A stretch of 64,000 bases of DNA from an uncultured Alcanivorax sp. (GCF_947258575.1 NZ_CAMYIV010000004.1:186001-250000); one strand, 5' to 3'. Positions 49,063-57,072 are shown, counted from the stretch's first letter. Numbers and translations are program-made. The notes: generated by a model from the sequence alone, not told the origin.

Positions 49063-49517
49063 TGGCAGCAAGGACAGAAGCCCAGCAACGGGCAACGCTT
49101 GAGCGGCTGGAAAAGTTCAGCCGTTTTACCGACAGCAGCATCGGCATTCCCTTTACCAAGTTCCAGATCGGTGCCGAGGCCATTATCGGCCTAGTGCCGC
49201 TGGTGGGTGATGCCGCCGGTTTGGTGCTGTCCAGCTATGTGCTGATCGAAGCGCAGCGGGCCGGGGCCAGCAAGGGTGTGAAGCTGCGCATGCTGCGTAA
49301 CATGGGTATCGATTTTCTCGGTGGCCTGTTGCCGGTGGTGGGCGATGCCTTCGATGCCATCTACAAGGCCAATACCCGTAATACTCGCTTGTTGAAGAAC
49401 TATCTGGAGGAGCAGCTGGAAGTCGAGCCGCCTCCGCCGCCTTTCCCCTGGAAGACCCTGATCGGGTTGTCCATCCTTTTTGCCGTTGTCACCGGCGGGC
49501 TGACGCTGATTTTCTGA
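49062..49517 (+). CDS. DUF4112 membrane protein
   Basis: A 151-residue protein of the DUF4112 family. Typical blocks are LEKFSRFTDSSIGIPFTKFQ, IGAEAIIGLVPLVGDAAGLV, and NMGIDFLGGLLPVVGDAFDA. The repeated LVPLVGDA/LLPVVGDA hairpins are membrane-associated, and a true helix lies at the end (LIGLSILFAVVTGGLTLIF). The function is not known. It is co-translated with the Rieske protein. The element at 49519-49652 begins within two bases of its stop. Confidence 0.85.
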   Translation: MAARTEAQQRATLERLEKFSRFTDSSIGIPFTKFQIGAEAIIGLVPLVGDAAGLVLSSYVLIEAQRAGASKGVKLRMLRNMGIDFLGGLLPVVGDAFDAIYKANTRNTRLLKNYLEEQLEVEPPPPPFPWKTLIGLSILFAVVTGGLTLIF

Positions 49518-49518
49518 A

Positions 49519-49652
49519 TGAATAATTAATAACGCCGAGAAACAGACCTTTGGTCCATAAAGCAAAGAGGCCGCGCCCATAATCAGGGCGCGGCCTCTTG
49601 CGTTAAAAATTATGAAAAGCACGGATCGCGGCAGCTATTAACTATTCATTGC
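49519..49652. repeat. MITE-like palindromic element, copy 2
   Basis: AT-rich ends GAATGAATAATTAATAAC and GCTATTAACTATTCATTGCC flank a strong hairpin AAGAGGCCGCGCCC / GGGCGCGGCCTCTT (49565-49602), which may also act as a terminator. It shares AAAGCA-AGAGGCCGCG and end sequences with 36608-36757. It fills the space between two convergent genes. Confidence 0.65.
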
Positions 49653-49655
49653 CTT

Positions 49656-50324
49656 TCAATGCATCGCTTGCCCCAGTTTATCCAGATAGTGGCGCAGGCC
49701 ACTGTGCAGCGGTTCGTCCAGCTGTTCGCTTTGCATCTGCATGTCATTGAGCCACTGGCCCTGGTGGTCGCTGTGATGCCATTGGTGGTAGCAGTACACC
49801 TGTAGCAGAAAACTTTGCAGGAAGGCGGGCTTTTCCAGGTCGCTGTCGTTGGCCAGGGGAATGCGCGGGAACAGTTCGTGGAGCTTGCGGGCGAAGGCGC
49901 CGGAGGCCATGCCGATCTGCTGGCCGCCGGCGTTATGCACCGGGGTGCTCAGGTGGCCGCAACTGGGTGAGCGGGCTTTGAGCACGAAGCCGCTGAGGGG
50001 TTCAGTCATGCCGGCGGCCACGTCTTCCAGTGCTTCGGTGACATCCTGCTGCGGGTTTTCCACGCCTTTGACACGCAGGGCATCATCTACCTGCACTACC
50101 TGAATGGGTGGGCGCGGGACCGGCAGGCCGATGGCCACTTCCGGGCAGGTGTCGCGAAAACGCAGCAGGGGGCCGAGCTGATGCACCAGGATGGCGTTGT
50201 GTTTGTGGTCGCCGTCGTAGCGGACCTTCTGGCCGAGCAGGCAGGCGCTGACGCCCACTACCGGTTTCTGCCAGTCATGCTGTGGCAGGGTGAAGCCCAT
50301 CTTTTCCAGCAAATCCGTTAGCAT
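49656..50324 (-). CDS. DUF523 protein, TudS-like thiouracil desulfurase
   Basis: A 222-residue protein with an N-terminal DUF523 domain. The three cysteines typical of the [4Fe-4S] desulfidase TudS are present: Cys28 (VGVSACLLGQKVRYDG), Cys60 (RFRDTCPEVAIGL) and Cys122 (ARSPSCGHLS). TudS removes sulfur from thiouracil and related thio-bases. The C-terminal 60 residues are a short helical region rather than the DUF1722 domain seen in fused relatives. The ATG is 38 bp from the divergent hydroxyacid dehydrogenase start. Confidence 0.85.
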   Translation of the reverse strand: MLTDLLEKMGFTLPQHDWQKPVVGVSACLLGQKVRYDGDHKHNAILVHQLGPLLRFRDTCPEVAIGLPVPRPPIQVVQVDDALRVKGVENPQQDVTEALEDVAAGMTEPLSGFVLKARSPSCGHLSTPVHNAGGQQIGMASGAFARKLHELFPRIPLANDSDLEKPAFLQSFLLQVYCYHQWHHSDHQGQWLNDMQMQSEQLDEPLHSGLRHYLDKLGQAMH

Positions 50325-50362
50325 GGAACACCTCCCTTCTTCCCCGATAAAGGTGACCGAAC

Positions 50363-51316
50363 ATGCAGGGCGTTTTTCTCGACACCGATACCCTCAATCC
50401 CGACGAGATGGACTTCTCCGCCCTGGAGGCGTTGATGCCCTGGACCTTTCATCCGCTGACCCGCCCGCAAGATCGGCTGGCGCGTCTGGACGGTGCCCAG
50501 GTAGTCATCACCAACAAGGTGGTGCTGGATGCCGCCACCCTGAAAGCCTGCCCGTCTCTCAAGCTTATCTGCATTTGTGCCACCGGTACCAATAATGTGG
50601 ATCTGGACGCGGCCCGGGAGCTGGGGATTACGGTGTGTAATGTGAGTGGCTATGCGCGGGCGTCGGTGGCTCAGCACACCCTGACTATGATGTTGTCACT
50701 GGCCACCCGCTGGCAGCTTTACGATCGGGATGTGAAGGCCGGGGCCTGGAGCCGGGCGGAGCAGTTCTGTCTGCTGAATCATCCGATCATGGAACTGGCC
50801 GGCAAGACCCTGGGGCTGATCGGCCACGGGGATCTGGGCCGGGAAGTGGCACGACTGGCCGAGGCGCTGGGCATGCAGGTACTGGTGGCGGAATCCTTCC
50901 AGCGCCACGGTGGCCAATCCGGGCGAGTGTCGTTGGCGGAGTTGCTGCCGCAGGCGGATGTGCTCAGCCTGCATTGCCCGCTGACACCCCAGACCGACAA
51001 GCTGGTGAATGCGTCGTTTCTAGCGCAGATGAAACCCGGCGCCCTGCTGATCAACACCGCCCGGGGCGGCCTGATCGATGAACCGGCCCTGGCCGATGCA
51101 TTGCGTAGCGGCCACCTGGGTGGCGCCGGCCTGGACGTACTCAGCAGCGAACCGCCGCCGGCGGATCACCCGTTGCTGGCGGAGGATATCCCCAACCTGA
51201 TCCTTACCCCGCACAACGCCTGGGGTACGAGGGAATGCCGGCAACGATTGCTGGACGGGGTGGTGGAGAACATTCGTCAATGGCAGGCGGGGAGTGCGAT
51301 TAACGTGGTGAATTGA
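50363..51316 (+). CDS. D-2-hydroxyacid dehydrogenase (glycerate dehydrogenase-like)
   Basis: A 317-residue NAD-dependent dehydrogenase, close in pattern to HprA/glycerate dehydrogenase. The NAD motif is LGLIGHGDLGREVARL (GxGxxG), the catalytic Arg is in LINTARGGLIDE, the Glu region is LDVLSSEPPP, and the His is in LILTPHNAWGT. It interconverts hydroxypyruvate/glyoxylate-type 2-oxoacids with D-hydroxyacids. The ATG follows AAAGGTGACC. A REP hairpin follows the stop. Confidence 0.88.
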   Translation: MQGVFLDTDTLNPDEMDFSALEALMPWTFHPLTRPQDRLARLDGAQVVITNKVVLDAATLKACPSLKLICICATGTNNVDLDAARELGITVCNVSGYARASVAQHTLTMMLSLATRWQLYDRDVKAGAWSRAEQFCLLNHPIMELAGKTLGLIGHGDLGREVARLAEALGMQVLVAESFQRHGGQSGRVSLAELLPQADVLSLHCPLTPQTDKLVNASFLAQMKPGALLINTARGGLIDEPALADALRSGHLGGAGLDVLSSEPPPADHPLLAEDIPNLILTPHNAWGTRECRQRLLDGVVENIRQWQAGSAINVVN

Positions 51317-51324
51317 AGGTTGTT

Positions 51325-51412
51325 GTAGGAGCTATGCTTGCATGGCGAATAACCGCAATCGCGAGCAGGTTCGCATGTCGCAGATCCCCTGAGGGGCAAG
51401 CATAGCTCCTAC
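51325..51412. repeat. REP hairpin, GTAGGAGCTATGCTTGCATGGCGAA family
   Basis: GTAGGAGCTATGCTTGCATG on the left pairs with GGCAAGCATAGCTCCTACG on the right. The middle carries an unrelated GCGAGCAGGTTCGCATG hairpin. It lies between convergent genes. Confidence 0.75.
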
Positions 51413-51421
51413 GGTAATGGG

Positions 51422-52228
51422 TCAACCTTTCTTTTTAAGCTGGCTGGCCAGCAGTTTATCCATGCCTCTGAACAATGGCTGCGGCAATTTTGTGGCCGGG
51501 CCGGGGAGGGCGGCGAGCAGGACGCTGCCCAGTTTGCCCATGGGGCGGGCGATGCGGGCCGGGCGTTTTTCGCAGGCTTCCACGATCCAGCCGGCGGCCT
51601 TTTTCACGTGCATCATCGGCATGTATTTGTAGATGGCGGTGCGCGATGACATGGGCGTGCGCACCATGGGGAAGTACACCACCGTGGTGCTGATGCCCTG
51701 GTGGCCCATTTCCGCCTGCAGCGAGCGGGTGAAGGATTCCAGGGCGCTCTTGCTGGCCAGGTAGGCGGAAAACAGGGGGATGGGCACCTGGGTGGAAAGG
51801 CTGGAAATATTCACCACATGGCCATGGCCCTGGTCGAGAAAACGCGGCAACAGTTTCAGGGTCATGGCCACGGCGCCGATGTAGTTCAACTGCACGGTGC
51901 GCTGATAGTCGTGCAGGCGATCCAGGGATTGTTCTATGGGGCGACGGATGGAATGGGCTGCATTGTTCACCAGCGCATCGATACGCGGCTGCTCGGCGAG
52001 AATCCGTGCGGCGCAGGCCTCGATGGCCACGTTGTCGCTCAAGTCGCAGGGGTAGATAAAGGCGCAGCCGCCGTCGGCTTCGATGAGTTCCTGGACTTCC
52101 CGTAGTTGCTCTTCCCGGCGTGCCACCAGGCACACGGTGGCGCCACGGCGCGCCATGATTTTTGCCGCCTCGGCACCGATGCCACTGGAGGCGCCGGTCA
52201 GTACAATGGTCTGGCCGTTAAGTTTCAT
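51422..52228 (-). CDS. Short-chain dehydrogenase/reductase
   Basis: A 268-residue SDR. TGASSGIGAEAAKI binds the cofactor, with Arg residues in LVARREEQL favouring NADPH. VNNAAHS, Ser in ISSLSTQVPIP, and the active YLASKSALESF follow. The C-terminal region is basic with hydrophobic patches, as in SDRs of fatty acyl or steroid metabolism. The start MKLNGQTIVL follows AAGGGAACACC. It is divergent from yjbQ with 77 bp between. Confidence 0.87.
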   Translation of the reverse strand: MKLNGQTIVLTGASSGIGAEAAKIMARRGATVCLVARREEQLREVQELIEADGGCAFIYPCDLSDNVAIEACAARILAEQPRIDALVNNAAHSIRRPIEQSLDRLHDYQRTVQLNYIGAVAMTLKLLPRFLDQGHGHVVNISSLSTQVPIPLFSAYLASKSALESFTRSLQAEMGHQGISTTVVYFPMVRTPMSSRTAIYKYMPMMHVKKAAGWIVEACEKRPARIARPMGKLGSVLLAALPGPATKLPQPLFRGMDKLLASQLKKKG

Positions 52229-52305
52229 GGTGTTCCCTTGTCTGTCGGTTGCAGCCTTGAGTGTGCCGCCGGTATCGGGAGGCGCCAATATCCGGAGGAA
52301 CGAAA

Positions 52306-52725
52306 ATGTGGTTCCAGAGAACATTGACATTATCTGCCCAACGCCGTGGTTGCCACCTGGTGACCCGTGAGGTGCTGCAAGGCTTGCCGGAGCTGGCGGA
52401 GGTGAAGGTGGGCTTGCTGCATCTGTTTATCCAGCACACCTCCGCGTCGCTGACCATCAACGAAAATGCCGACCCGGATGTGCGCGGCGATCTGGAGCGG
52501 CACCTGAATGTGATGGTGCCGGAAAACGCGCCTTATTATGAACACACCCTGGAAGGCCCGGACGACATGCCCGCCCATATCAAGAGCGTGCTGATCGGCC
52601 CGTCACTGAGCCTGCCAATCAGCAATGGCCGACTGGCGCTGGGCACCTGGCAGGGGATTTATCTGTGCGAGCACCGGGATCATGGTGGGGCAAGACGGCT
52701 GGTGGCGACGATTCAGGGGGAGTGA
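52306..52725 (+). CDS. YjbQ/UPF0047 family protein
   Basis: A 139-residue member of the UPF0047 family. Characteristic parts are [53 protein letters not shown] and [13 protein letters not shown]. Conserved His and Asp residues form an octahedral metal-type site. E. coli YjbQ can replace thiamin-phosphate synthase when overproduced, but the true role is not known. AGGAAC precedes the ATG. Confidence 0.92.
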   Translation: MWFQRTLTLSAQRRGCHLVTREVLQGLPELAEVKVGLLHLFIQHTSASLTINENADPDVRGDLERHLNVMVPENAPYYEHTLEGPDDMPAHIKSVLIGPSLSLPISNGRLALGTWQGIYLCEHRDHGGARRLVATIQGE

Positions 52726-52757
52726 TCGGCGGACGTTGCGACTAATTCATCTACAAG

Positions 52758-52920
52758 GCCGCTGTAGGAGCGCCTCTTGAGGCGCGAACCGAGCGTAGCG
52801 AGGCGACAAGGATCTCAGCGATAGGCAGCCATATCTAGGAAGACCAGTGCCGTCCGGCAAGTCCTGATCGCCCTTTGGGCGATTCCTTGCTTCGCAAGGT
52901 TCGCGCCCTGGAAGGGCGGG
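52758..52920. repeat. Composite REP element, copy C (right end replaced)
   Basis: GCCGCTGTAGGAGCGCCTCT at the left, then the GAGCGTAGCGAGGCGACA core, CCTGATCGCCCTTTGGGCGA and GCAAGGTTCGCGCCC. The usual GAGAGGTGCTCCTAC end is lost; GTTATTCGCTTCGCTCACCC follows instead. Confidence 0.65.
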
Positions 52921-52991
52921 GTTATTCGCTTCGCTCACCCTTCGGGCCGCACTGCAAAACGTGCGTTACTCCGCTACGCTCCGTTCCTGCA
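52921..52991 (+). repeat. GTTATTCGC...CGTTCCTGCA module
   Basis: Begins GTTATTCGCTTCGCTCACCC TTCGGGCC, then GTTACTCCGCTACGCTCC and GTTCCTGCA. The first 28 bp equal 27536-27563, and the whole is a diverged inverted match to 33783-33846. At all three sites it is joined to a REP end. Confidence 0.65.
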
Positions 52992-53017
52992 TCGGCTTCG
53001 AGGAGAAGTGTGTCAGT

Positions 53018-53082
53018 ACCGAGTCGCGAGAAGCGAAATCCCATATCCCAGGTGCCTTTCGCGACTCGCTTCTCGTGACTCG
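53018..53082. repeat. ACTCG-type inverted repeat
   Basis: GAGTCGCGAGAAGCGAAA pairs with TTTCGCGACTCGCTTCTCG about 30 bp later. Similar to the element at 27436-27515. Confidence 0.55.
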
Positions 53083-53087
53083 TAACG

Positions 53088-53792
53088 TTATTCAGCTACC
53101 CACTGCAGAAACTCCCGGCGTTCTTCCGGGGTGGCCTGGTTCCACTGGGCTTTGAGGGTATCCAGGTAGCTGCCGGCCGGGGCCGGTGCAGGGGCTGTCT
53201 GAGTAGCCGGAGCTGAGGCGCTGGTCGCAGGCGCCGGGGCGGCGGCTTGCTGGGGCGCAACGCTTTCGGAGGCGGCGGTGCTCACTTCTTCGCCGGTGAT
53301 GGGGGCCAGGAAACCACGCTTGAGGATCAGGTTGGATTCCGTGGCCGCGACTTTTTCACCGGTGGTGGTGTTGATGGCCTGGCCGGTAAAGGCGTCTTCC
53401 AGGGCGCGGGCCTCTTCCACGTTGGCCGGTTTGTCGTAATCCAGCTGCCATTTCTCGCCAGCCTTGCCATCGACGATGAAGTTGGCCGGGTTGGTTTTCA
53501 CGATATCGTGGTTGTCCGCATCCAGCTGCCACAATTCCTTGTAGTAGGCGAGGATCTCGTAGCGGCCAGGGGTCAGCTTGAGTTCCTTGAAGTCGGTGGC
53601 GAAGAAGGTGTTTACGCCATCCACTTCTTTGCCGTTGATGGTGAACACTTCGATTTCACTGGGCACGCGCACGGTCAGCACCTGGCTGTCGGATTTGGCG
53701 GGGCCATCATAGAGCTGGACCACCGGGCTGCGGGCGCAGGCGGACAGAAACAGGGCGCAGAGAACGAGAGGTATAAGGCGCAGGGACAGCAT
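53088..53792 (-). CDS. DUF2057-type lipoprotein
   Basis: A 234-residue exported protein. The signal MLSLRLIPLVLCALFLSAC ends in a lipobox (Cys19), so it is anchored as a lipoprotein. The core (residues about 38-190) matches the DUF2057/YccT type: VRVPSEIEVFTINGKEVDGV, LTPGRYEILAYYKELW, and QLDYDKPANVEEARALEDAF. Residues about 175-210 are a low-complexity Ala/Pro linker. A short helix, TLKAQWNQATPEERREFLQW, ends the protein. AAGGAG precedes the ATG. Function unknown. It follows the DUF4870 gene on the same strand and may belong to the Kunitz operon. Confidence 0.7.
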   Translation of the reverse strand: MLSLRLIPLVLCALFLSACARSPVVQLYDGPAKSDSQVLTVRVPSEIEVFTINGKEVDGVNTFFATDFKELKLTPGRYEILAYYKELWQLDADNHDIVKTNPANFIVDGKAGEKWQLDYDKPANVEEARALEDAFTGQAINTTTGEKVAATESNLILKRGFLAPITGEEVSTAASESVAPQQAAAPAPATSASAPATQTAPAPAPAGSYLDTLKAQWNQATPEERREFLQWVAE

Positions 53793-53850
53793 GGTATCTC
53801 CTTGATTGGCCCACCAGTCTGGCGGGCCGTGGTGACAATATTGTGACAAC

Positions 53851-54189
53851 TCAGAAGCCCCAGGTGTCGACCCGGGCAGGCGCCACGTTGCGATTCAGGG
53901 TGCTCAGGCCGCGGGCACAGCGCACGATCCACCAGATAGTGAGCACTACCATCAGCAACCAGCCGATAAAGGCCAGGGTGGTGATGCCGGCAATGACGCT
54001 GTAGAGCAGGCCGATCCAGAAGGTACGGTACTGGAAGCGGAAGTGCTCACGCAGGGGTGGCGGCGCATCCCCGGCGTGCAGGTGGGCAATGATAACCCCG
54101 GCAACGGCGGTCAGCCCGCCGGTGATCAGGCCTACCAGGTGTAGTACATAAACCGCCCGGGCCATGCCCAGGGACGATGTCTGGCTCAT
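53851..54189 (-). CDS. DUF4870 membrane protein
   Basis: A 112-residue membrane protein of the DUF4870 type, with hydrophobic segments at about residues 14-36 and 58-86 and the typical FQYRTFWIGLLYSVI and VLTIWWIVRCARGLSTLN parts. The C-terminus ends APARVDTWGF. It overlaps the upstream Kunitz gene by four bases (ATGA), so the two are translationally coupled. Function unknown. Confidence 0.75.
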   Translation of the reverse strand: MSQTSSLGMARAVYVLHLVGLITGGLTAVAGVIIAHLHAGDAPPPLREHFRFQYRTFWIGLLYSVIAGITTLAFIGWLLMVVLTIWWIVRCARGLSTLNRNVAPARVDTWGF

Positions 54190-54488
54190 TGCGGGTCTCC
54201 CTTGCTGCGATAGGTTCTCGCCGGGCTGGCAGGTTCGCTGTTGCTGGCATTACAGGTCTGCACGCAGGCGTCCTGTGTTTCGAAGGGCACGCTGCCCTTG
54301 CAGCCACCCCAGGTAAAGCTCTTGCAGCTGTCGCTTTCCTGATCGTAGTAATAGCGTTGGAAAGCGGCCTTGCACATGCCGGTTTCCGGCGGCTGGTAAC
54401 AGGCGTCCGGCAGCGTATTGCCAGCCTCGGTACCGTTCTGACAGCCGGCCAGCAGGGTGATGAAGATCAGGGGAAATAGCAGTCGCAT
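54186..54488 (-). CDS. Kunitz/BPTI-domain lipoprotein
   Basis: A 100-residue lipoprotein (MRLLFPLIFITLLAGC, lipobox Cys16) with one Kunitz-type inhibitor domain. Six cysteines are at 30, 39, 55, 63, 75 and 79. The spacings 9-16-8-12-4 match those of BPTI (9-16-8-13-4), and FTWGGCKG holds the usual GGC. The P1 position after the second Cys is Lys40 (MCKAAF), which predicts inhibition of trypsin-like proteases. Kunitz domains are typical of animals and rare in bacteria. ATG is preceded by AGGACGACACC. It forms an operon with the DUF4870 protein and perhaps the DUF2057 lipoprotein. Confidence 0.9.
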   Translation of the reverse strand: MRLLFPLIFITLLAGCQNGTEAGNTLPDACYQPPETGMCKAAFQRYYYDQESDSCKSFTWGGCKGSVPFETQDACVQTCNASNSEPASPARTYRSKGDPQ

Positions 54489-54575
54489 GGTGTCGTCCTT
54501 GTGTCGATCAGCAACGGCCCTGCCAAACCGGCAAGGCCTTTCAATAAGGTGTCACTTTACTCTGTCGGAGGTGTG

Positions 54576-55109
54576 CTAGTCAGCCCGGCAGTGTTTCTGG
54601 TCTTTGGGCAGGGTGTCGCCGCGCAGGCGAATCACGGTTTTCTGTAGCAGCAGGTTGTTGGGCAGGGTGTAGCGGTGGCCCAGCTCGTCCTGCACGGTGA
54701 TGAAGATCAGCCCCATGTAACGGATCTGCCCGGTGACCGTGTTGTCACCATCGAGCAGGCGGATGCGATCACCCACCCGGTAGGGGGCGCTGAAGAACAG
54801 GATAATGGCGGCGGTGGTGTTGCTGAGCATGGACCAACTGGCAAACAGGGCCACACCCAGCAGGGCCATCATCGACGTGGCGAAGACCATCAGCCCGCTG
54901 CCGTTGAGGCCCCAGAGGATGCCGATGGACAACAGCGCCAGCACCACGCAGGCGCTGTTGATAACCACGGCTGTCTGGAAGATGCGTGCCCGGCTGAAAT
55001 CCCGGCGGCGGCCCAGGCGCCGGGTGGCACCTCTCAGTAATACGGACAACAGCCAGGCCACCAGAATAACGGCAACCGTCAGGCCCCATTTCATTGCGCT
55101 GGATTCCAT
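54576..55109 (-). CDS. Small MscS-type channel domain protein
   Basis: A 177-residue protein with three N-terminal helices (about residues 5-25, 50-72, 75-100) followed by an MscS-like pore/beta region: ASWSMLSNTTAAIILFFSAP, YRVGDRIRLLDGDNTVTGQI, and the TLPNNLLLQKTVIR loop. It lacks the C-terminal alpha/beta domain of E. coli MscS, so it is a short variant. It lies seven bases after gloC on the same strand, so they are one transcript. The start MESSAMKWG is used. Confidence 0.8.
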   Translation of the reverse strand: MESSAMKWGLTVAVILVAWLLSVLLRGATRRLGRRRDFSRARIFQTAVVINSACVVLALLSIGILWGLNGSGLMVFATSMMALLGVALFASWSMLSNTTAAIILFFSAPYRVGDRIRLLDGDNTVTGQIRYMGLIFITVQDELGHRYTLPNNLLLQKTVIRLRGDTLPKDQKHCRAD

Positions 55110-55116
55110 GGCTGCC

Positions 55117-55758
55117 TCAACCGTGTTTGCCGGAAACGAAGGGATTGTTGACCCGCTCGTGACCGATGGTGGACATGGGGCCGTGGCCGGGGATGAAGGA
55201 CACATCGTCATCCAGGGTCAGCAACTTGTCCTTGATGGCCTGGACCAGGGTGTCGAAATCCCCCTTGGGGAAATCCGTGCGGCCGATGGAGCCGTTGAAC
55301 AGCACATCGCCGACTACCACCAGTTTGCTTTCCGGCTGGTAGAACACCACGTGCCCCGGGGTGTGGCCCGGGCAGTGACGCACCTGGAATTCGGTCTCGC
55401 CCACGGTGACCGTGTCACCGTCTTCCAGCCAGCGGTTCGGGGTGAACGGGCGTGATGGCGGAAAGCCCATCATCTGCGCCTGCTGGGGCAGCATGTCGAT
55501 CCAGAACTGGTCGTCGGTGTGTGGCCCTTCGATGGGCAGGTCCAGTTTTTCCGCCAGCTCGGCCACGGCGCCGATGTGGTCCAGGTGGGCGTGGGTGACG
55601 AGAATCTTCTCCGGCGTGCCACCGACCTGCTGCAGGGCTTCCAGAATCTTGTCCAGATCCCCGCCGGGATCGACGATGGCCACCTTGTCGGTGGTGTCGC
55701 ATTTCAGGAAGGAGCAGTTTTGCTGGAAGGGCGTGACCGGCAGGATGGCGTACTTCAT
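55117..55758 (-). CDS. gloC: Type II glyoxalase GloC (YcbL)
   Basis: A 213-residue hydroxyacylglutathione hydrolase. It matches E. coli YcbL/GloC along its length: ILPVTPFQQNCSFL, the zinc motif THAHLDHIGA (His56, His58, Asp60, His61), VRHCPGHTPGHVVFY, VVGDVLFNGSIGRTDFP, and VSFIPGHGPMSTIGHERVNN. It hydrolyses S-lactoylglutathione to lactate and glutathione, the second step of methylglyoxal detoxification. The ATG is divergent from an MscS gene with 166 bp between. Confidence 0.93.
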   Translation of the reverse strand: MKYAILPVTPFQQNCSFLKCDTTDKVAIVDPGGDLDKILEALQQVGGTPEKILVTHAHLDHIGAVAELAEKLDLPIEGPHTDDQFWIDMLPQQAQMMGFPPSRPFTPNRWLEDGDTVTVGETEFQVRHCPGHTPGHVVFYQPESKLVVVGDVLFNGSIGRTDFPKGDFDTLVQAIKDKLLTLDDDVSFIPGHGPMSTIGHERVNNPFVSGKHG

Positions 55759-55924
55759 GGCTGTCTATCGGGTAAAAAATGTGCCCGCAGTATAGCCGCA
55801 AACCGGAATCCGGTTCATTCCCTGCAAAGCGTAAATAATGGCAAATTCCGACGTGCTGCCGCGGCGGGGGACGGAGGCGGTGCTATTTTAGCGCCTTTAT
55901 CTATCTCGCAAAGGAAAGGGAACC

Positions 55925-56755
55925 ATGGAAATGGAACAGGTGCAGCCTTATCTGGATAAGGCTATCGAGCTTGGTATGGGCTACCTGCCCAAGGTAGTGC
56001 TGGCCATCATTACCCTGATAGTGGGGTTCTGGATCATCGGGCGGATCACCAAGGGGCTGAACCGGGTGCTGGGGCACAAGGCGGTGGACGATACCCTGCA
56101 GAAGTTCATGACCAGTTTTGTGGAGGTATTGCTGAAGCTACTGTTGCTGGTGGCAGTGGCCGGCATGGTTGGCGTGCAGACCACTTCCTTTATCGCCATG
56201 CTGGGTGCTATCGGTCTGGCGGTGGGCCTTGCCCTGCAGGGTAGCCTGGGCAACTTTGCCGGTGGTGTGTTGATCCTCTTTTTCAAGCCTTACCGTCTGG
56301 GGGATATCATCGACGCCCAGGGGCATATGGGCAGGGTCCACGACATTCAGATTTTTAACACTATTCTGATTACCTATGACAATCAGCGGGTGGTGATTCC
56401 CAACGGTCCCATGTCCAATGGTTGTATCAAGAATGTCTTTTGCGAACCGCAGCGGCGGGTGGATATCGAATTCGGCATCAGCTATGACGACAGCATCGCC
56501 GATGCCCGGGTAGCGATACAGTCCGTGATTGATAACGACGACCGTATCCTCAGTGGCGACAAGTTCAACCCCAATATTTTTGTCTCCGCCCACGCCGATA
56601 GCAGTATCAATATGCTGACCCGGGTCTGGGTAAATTCCGAGGATTACTGGCCGGTGTATTTCGGCCTGTTCGAGCAGGTCAAACTGGCCTTCGATAAGGC
56701 TGGCATTACCATCCCTTATCCGCAGCGGGATGTGCATCTGTATCAGCAGAGCTGA
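55925..56755 (+). CDS. mscS: Small-conductance mechanosensitive channel
   Basis: A 276-residue MscS homologue close to the E. coli protein (286). It has an N-terminal periplasmic segment and helices at about 20-45 and 60-85. The pore helix is AMLGAIGLAVGLALQGSLGN, then FAGGVLILFFKPYRLGDIID, the VVIPNGPMSNGCI loop, and the C-terminal alpha/beta vestibule. It opens on membrane tension to save the cell from lysis in osmotic downshock. AAAGGGAACC precedes the ATG. Confidence 0.9.
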   Translation: MEMEQVQPYLDKAIELGMGYLPKVVLAIITLIVGFWIIGRITKGLNRVLGHKAVDDTLQKFMTSFVEVLLKLLLLVAVAGMVGVQTTSFIAMLGAIGLAVGLALQGSLGNFAGGVLILFFKPYRLGDIIDAQGHMGRVHDIQIFNTILITYDNQRVVIPNGPMSNGCIKNVFCEPQRRVDIEFGISYDDSIADARVAIQSVIDNDDRILSGDKFNPNIFVSAHADSSINMLTRVWVNSEDYWPVYFGLFEQVKLAFDKAGITIPYPQRDVHLYQQS

Positions 56756-57072
56756 GCTACGAGGTAGGCTCGTTGGATAGGGAAGGTCTGGAAAGTTCCT
56801 CGTGCTTCGTCATCTCGACGAAGCCTCTGTAGGAGCGCCTCTCGAGGCGCGAACCGCGTGCGAACGCGGAATCGACCGCAGGGCGATCAGGGACGGCAGA
56901 GCTCGACAGGTTTCAAAAAAGATTGCTGCCGCTCGAATCTCTGTCGCCTCGCTACGCTCGGTTCGCACCTCAAGAGGTGCTCCTACATTCAATCGCGCCG
57001 CCAGCGGCGCTCCCGCAGCGGCGTTGTAGCTAGTGCCTAGCAGCTCGTCGCTGGAGGCGAAGCCGTGCTGCT
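56756..57072. other. 317-bp gap with composite REP copy D
   Basis: Besides the repeat at 56818-56990, it has a GCGCCGCCAGCGGCGCTCC hairpin near 56994-57012 and CGGCGTTGTAGC. No gene is supported. Confidence 0.5.
56818..56990. repeat. Composite REP element, copy D (inner core inverted)
   Basis: Ends CTGTAGGAGCGCCTCTCGAG and CTCAAGAGGTGCTCCTAC are in the standard arrangement, but the inner core reads in the opposite sense: CGCAGGGCGATCAGG and CTCGACAGGTTTC come first and GTCGCCTCGCTACGCTCGG last. Confidence 0.7.

Larger units (their letters stand above)
52726..53087. other. 362-bp gap made of repeats
   Basis: It contains composite REP copy C, the 28-bp-core module (52921-52991), and an ACTCG inverted repeat (53018-53082). 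No gene is supported. Almost every base belongs to a repeat seen elsewhere in the window. Confidence 0.65.

Noticed and set aside
49565..49602. Simple terminator only
   Set aside because: The hairpin lies inside a larger element with matching AT-rich ends and a second copy at 36608-36757, so it is treated as part of that repeat, although it may still terminate transcription.
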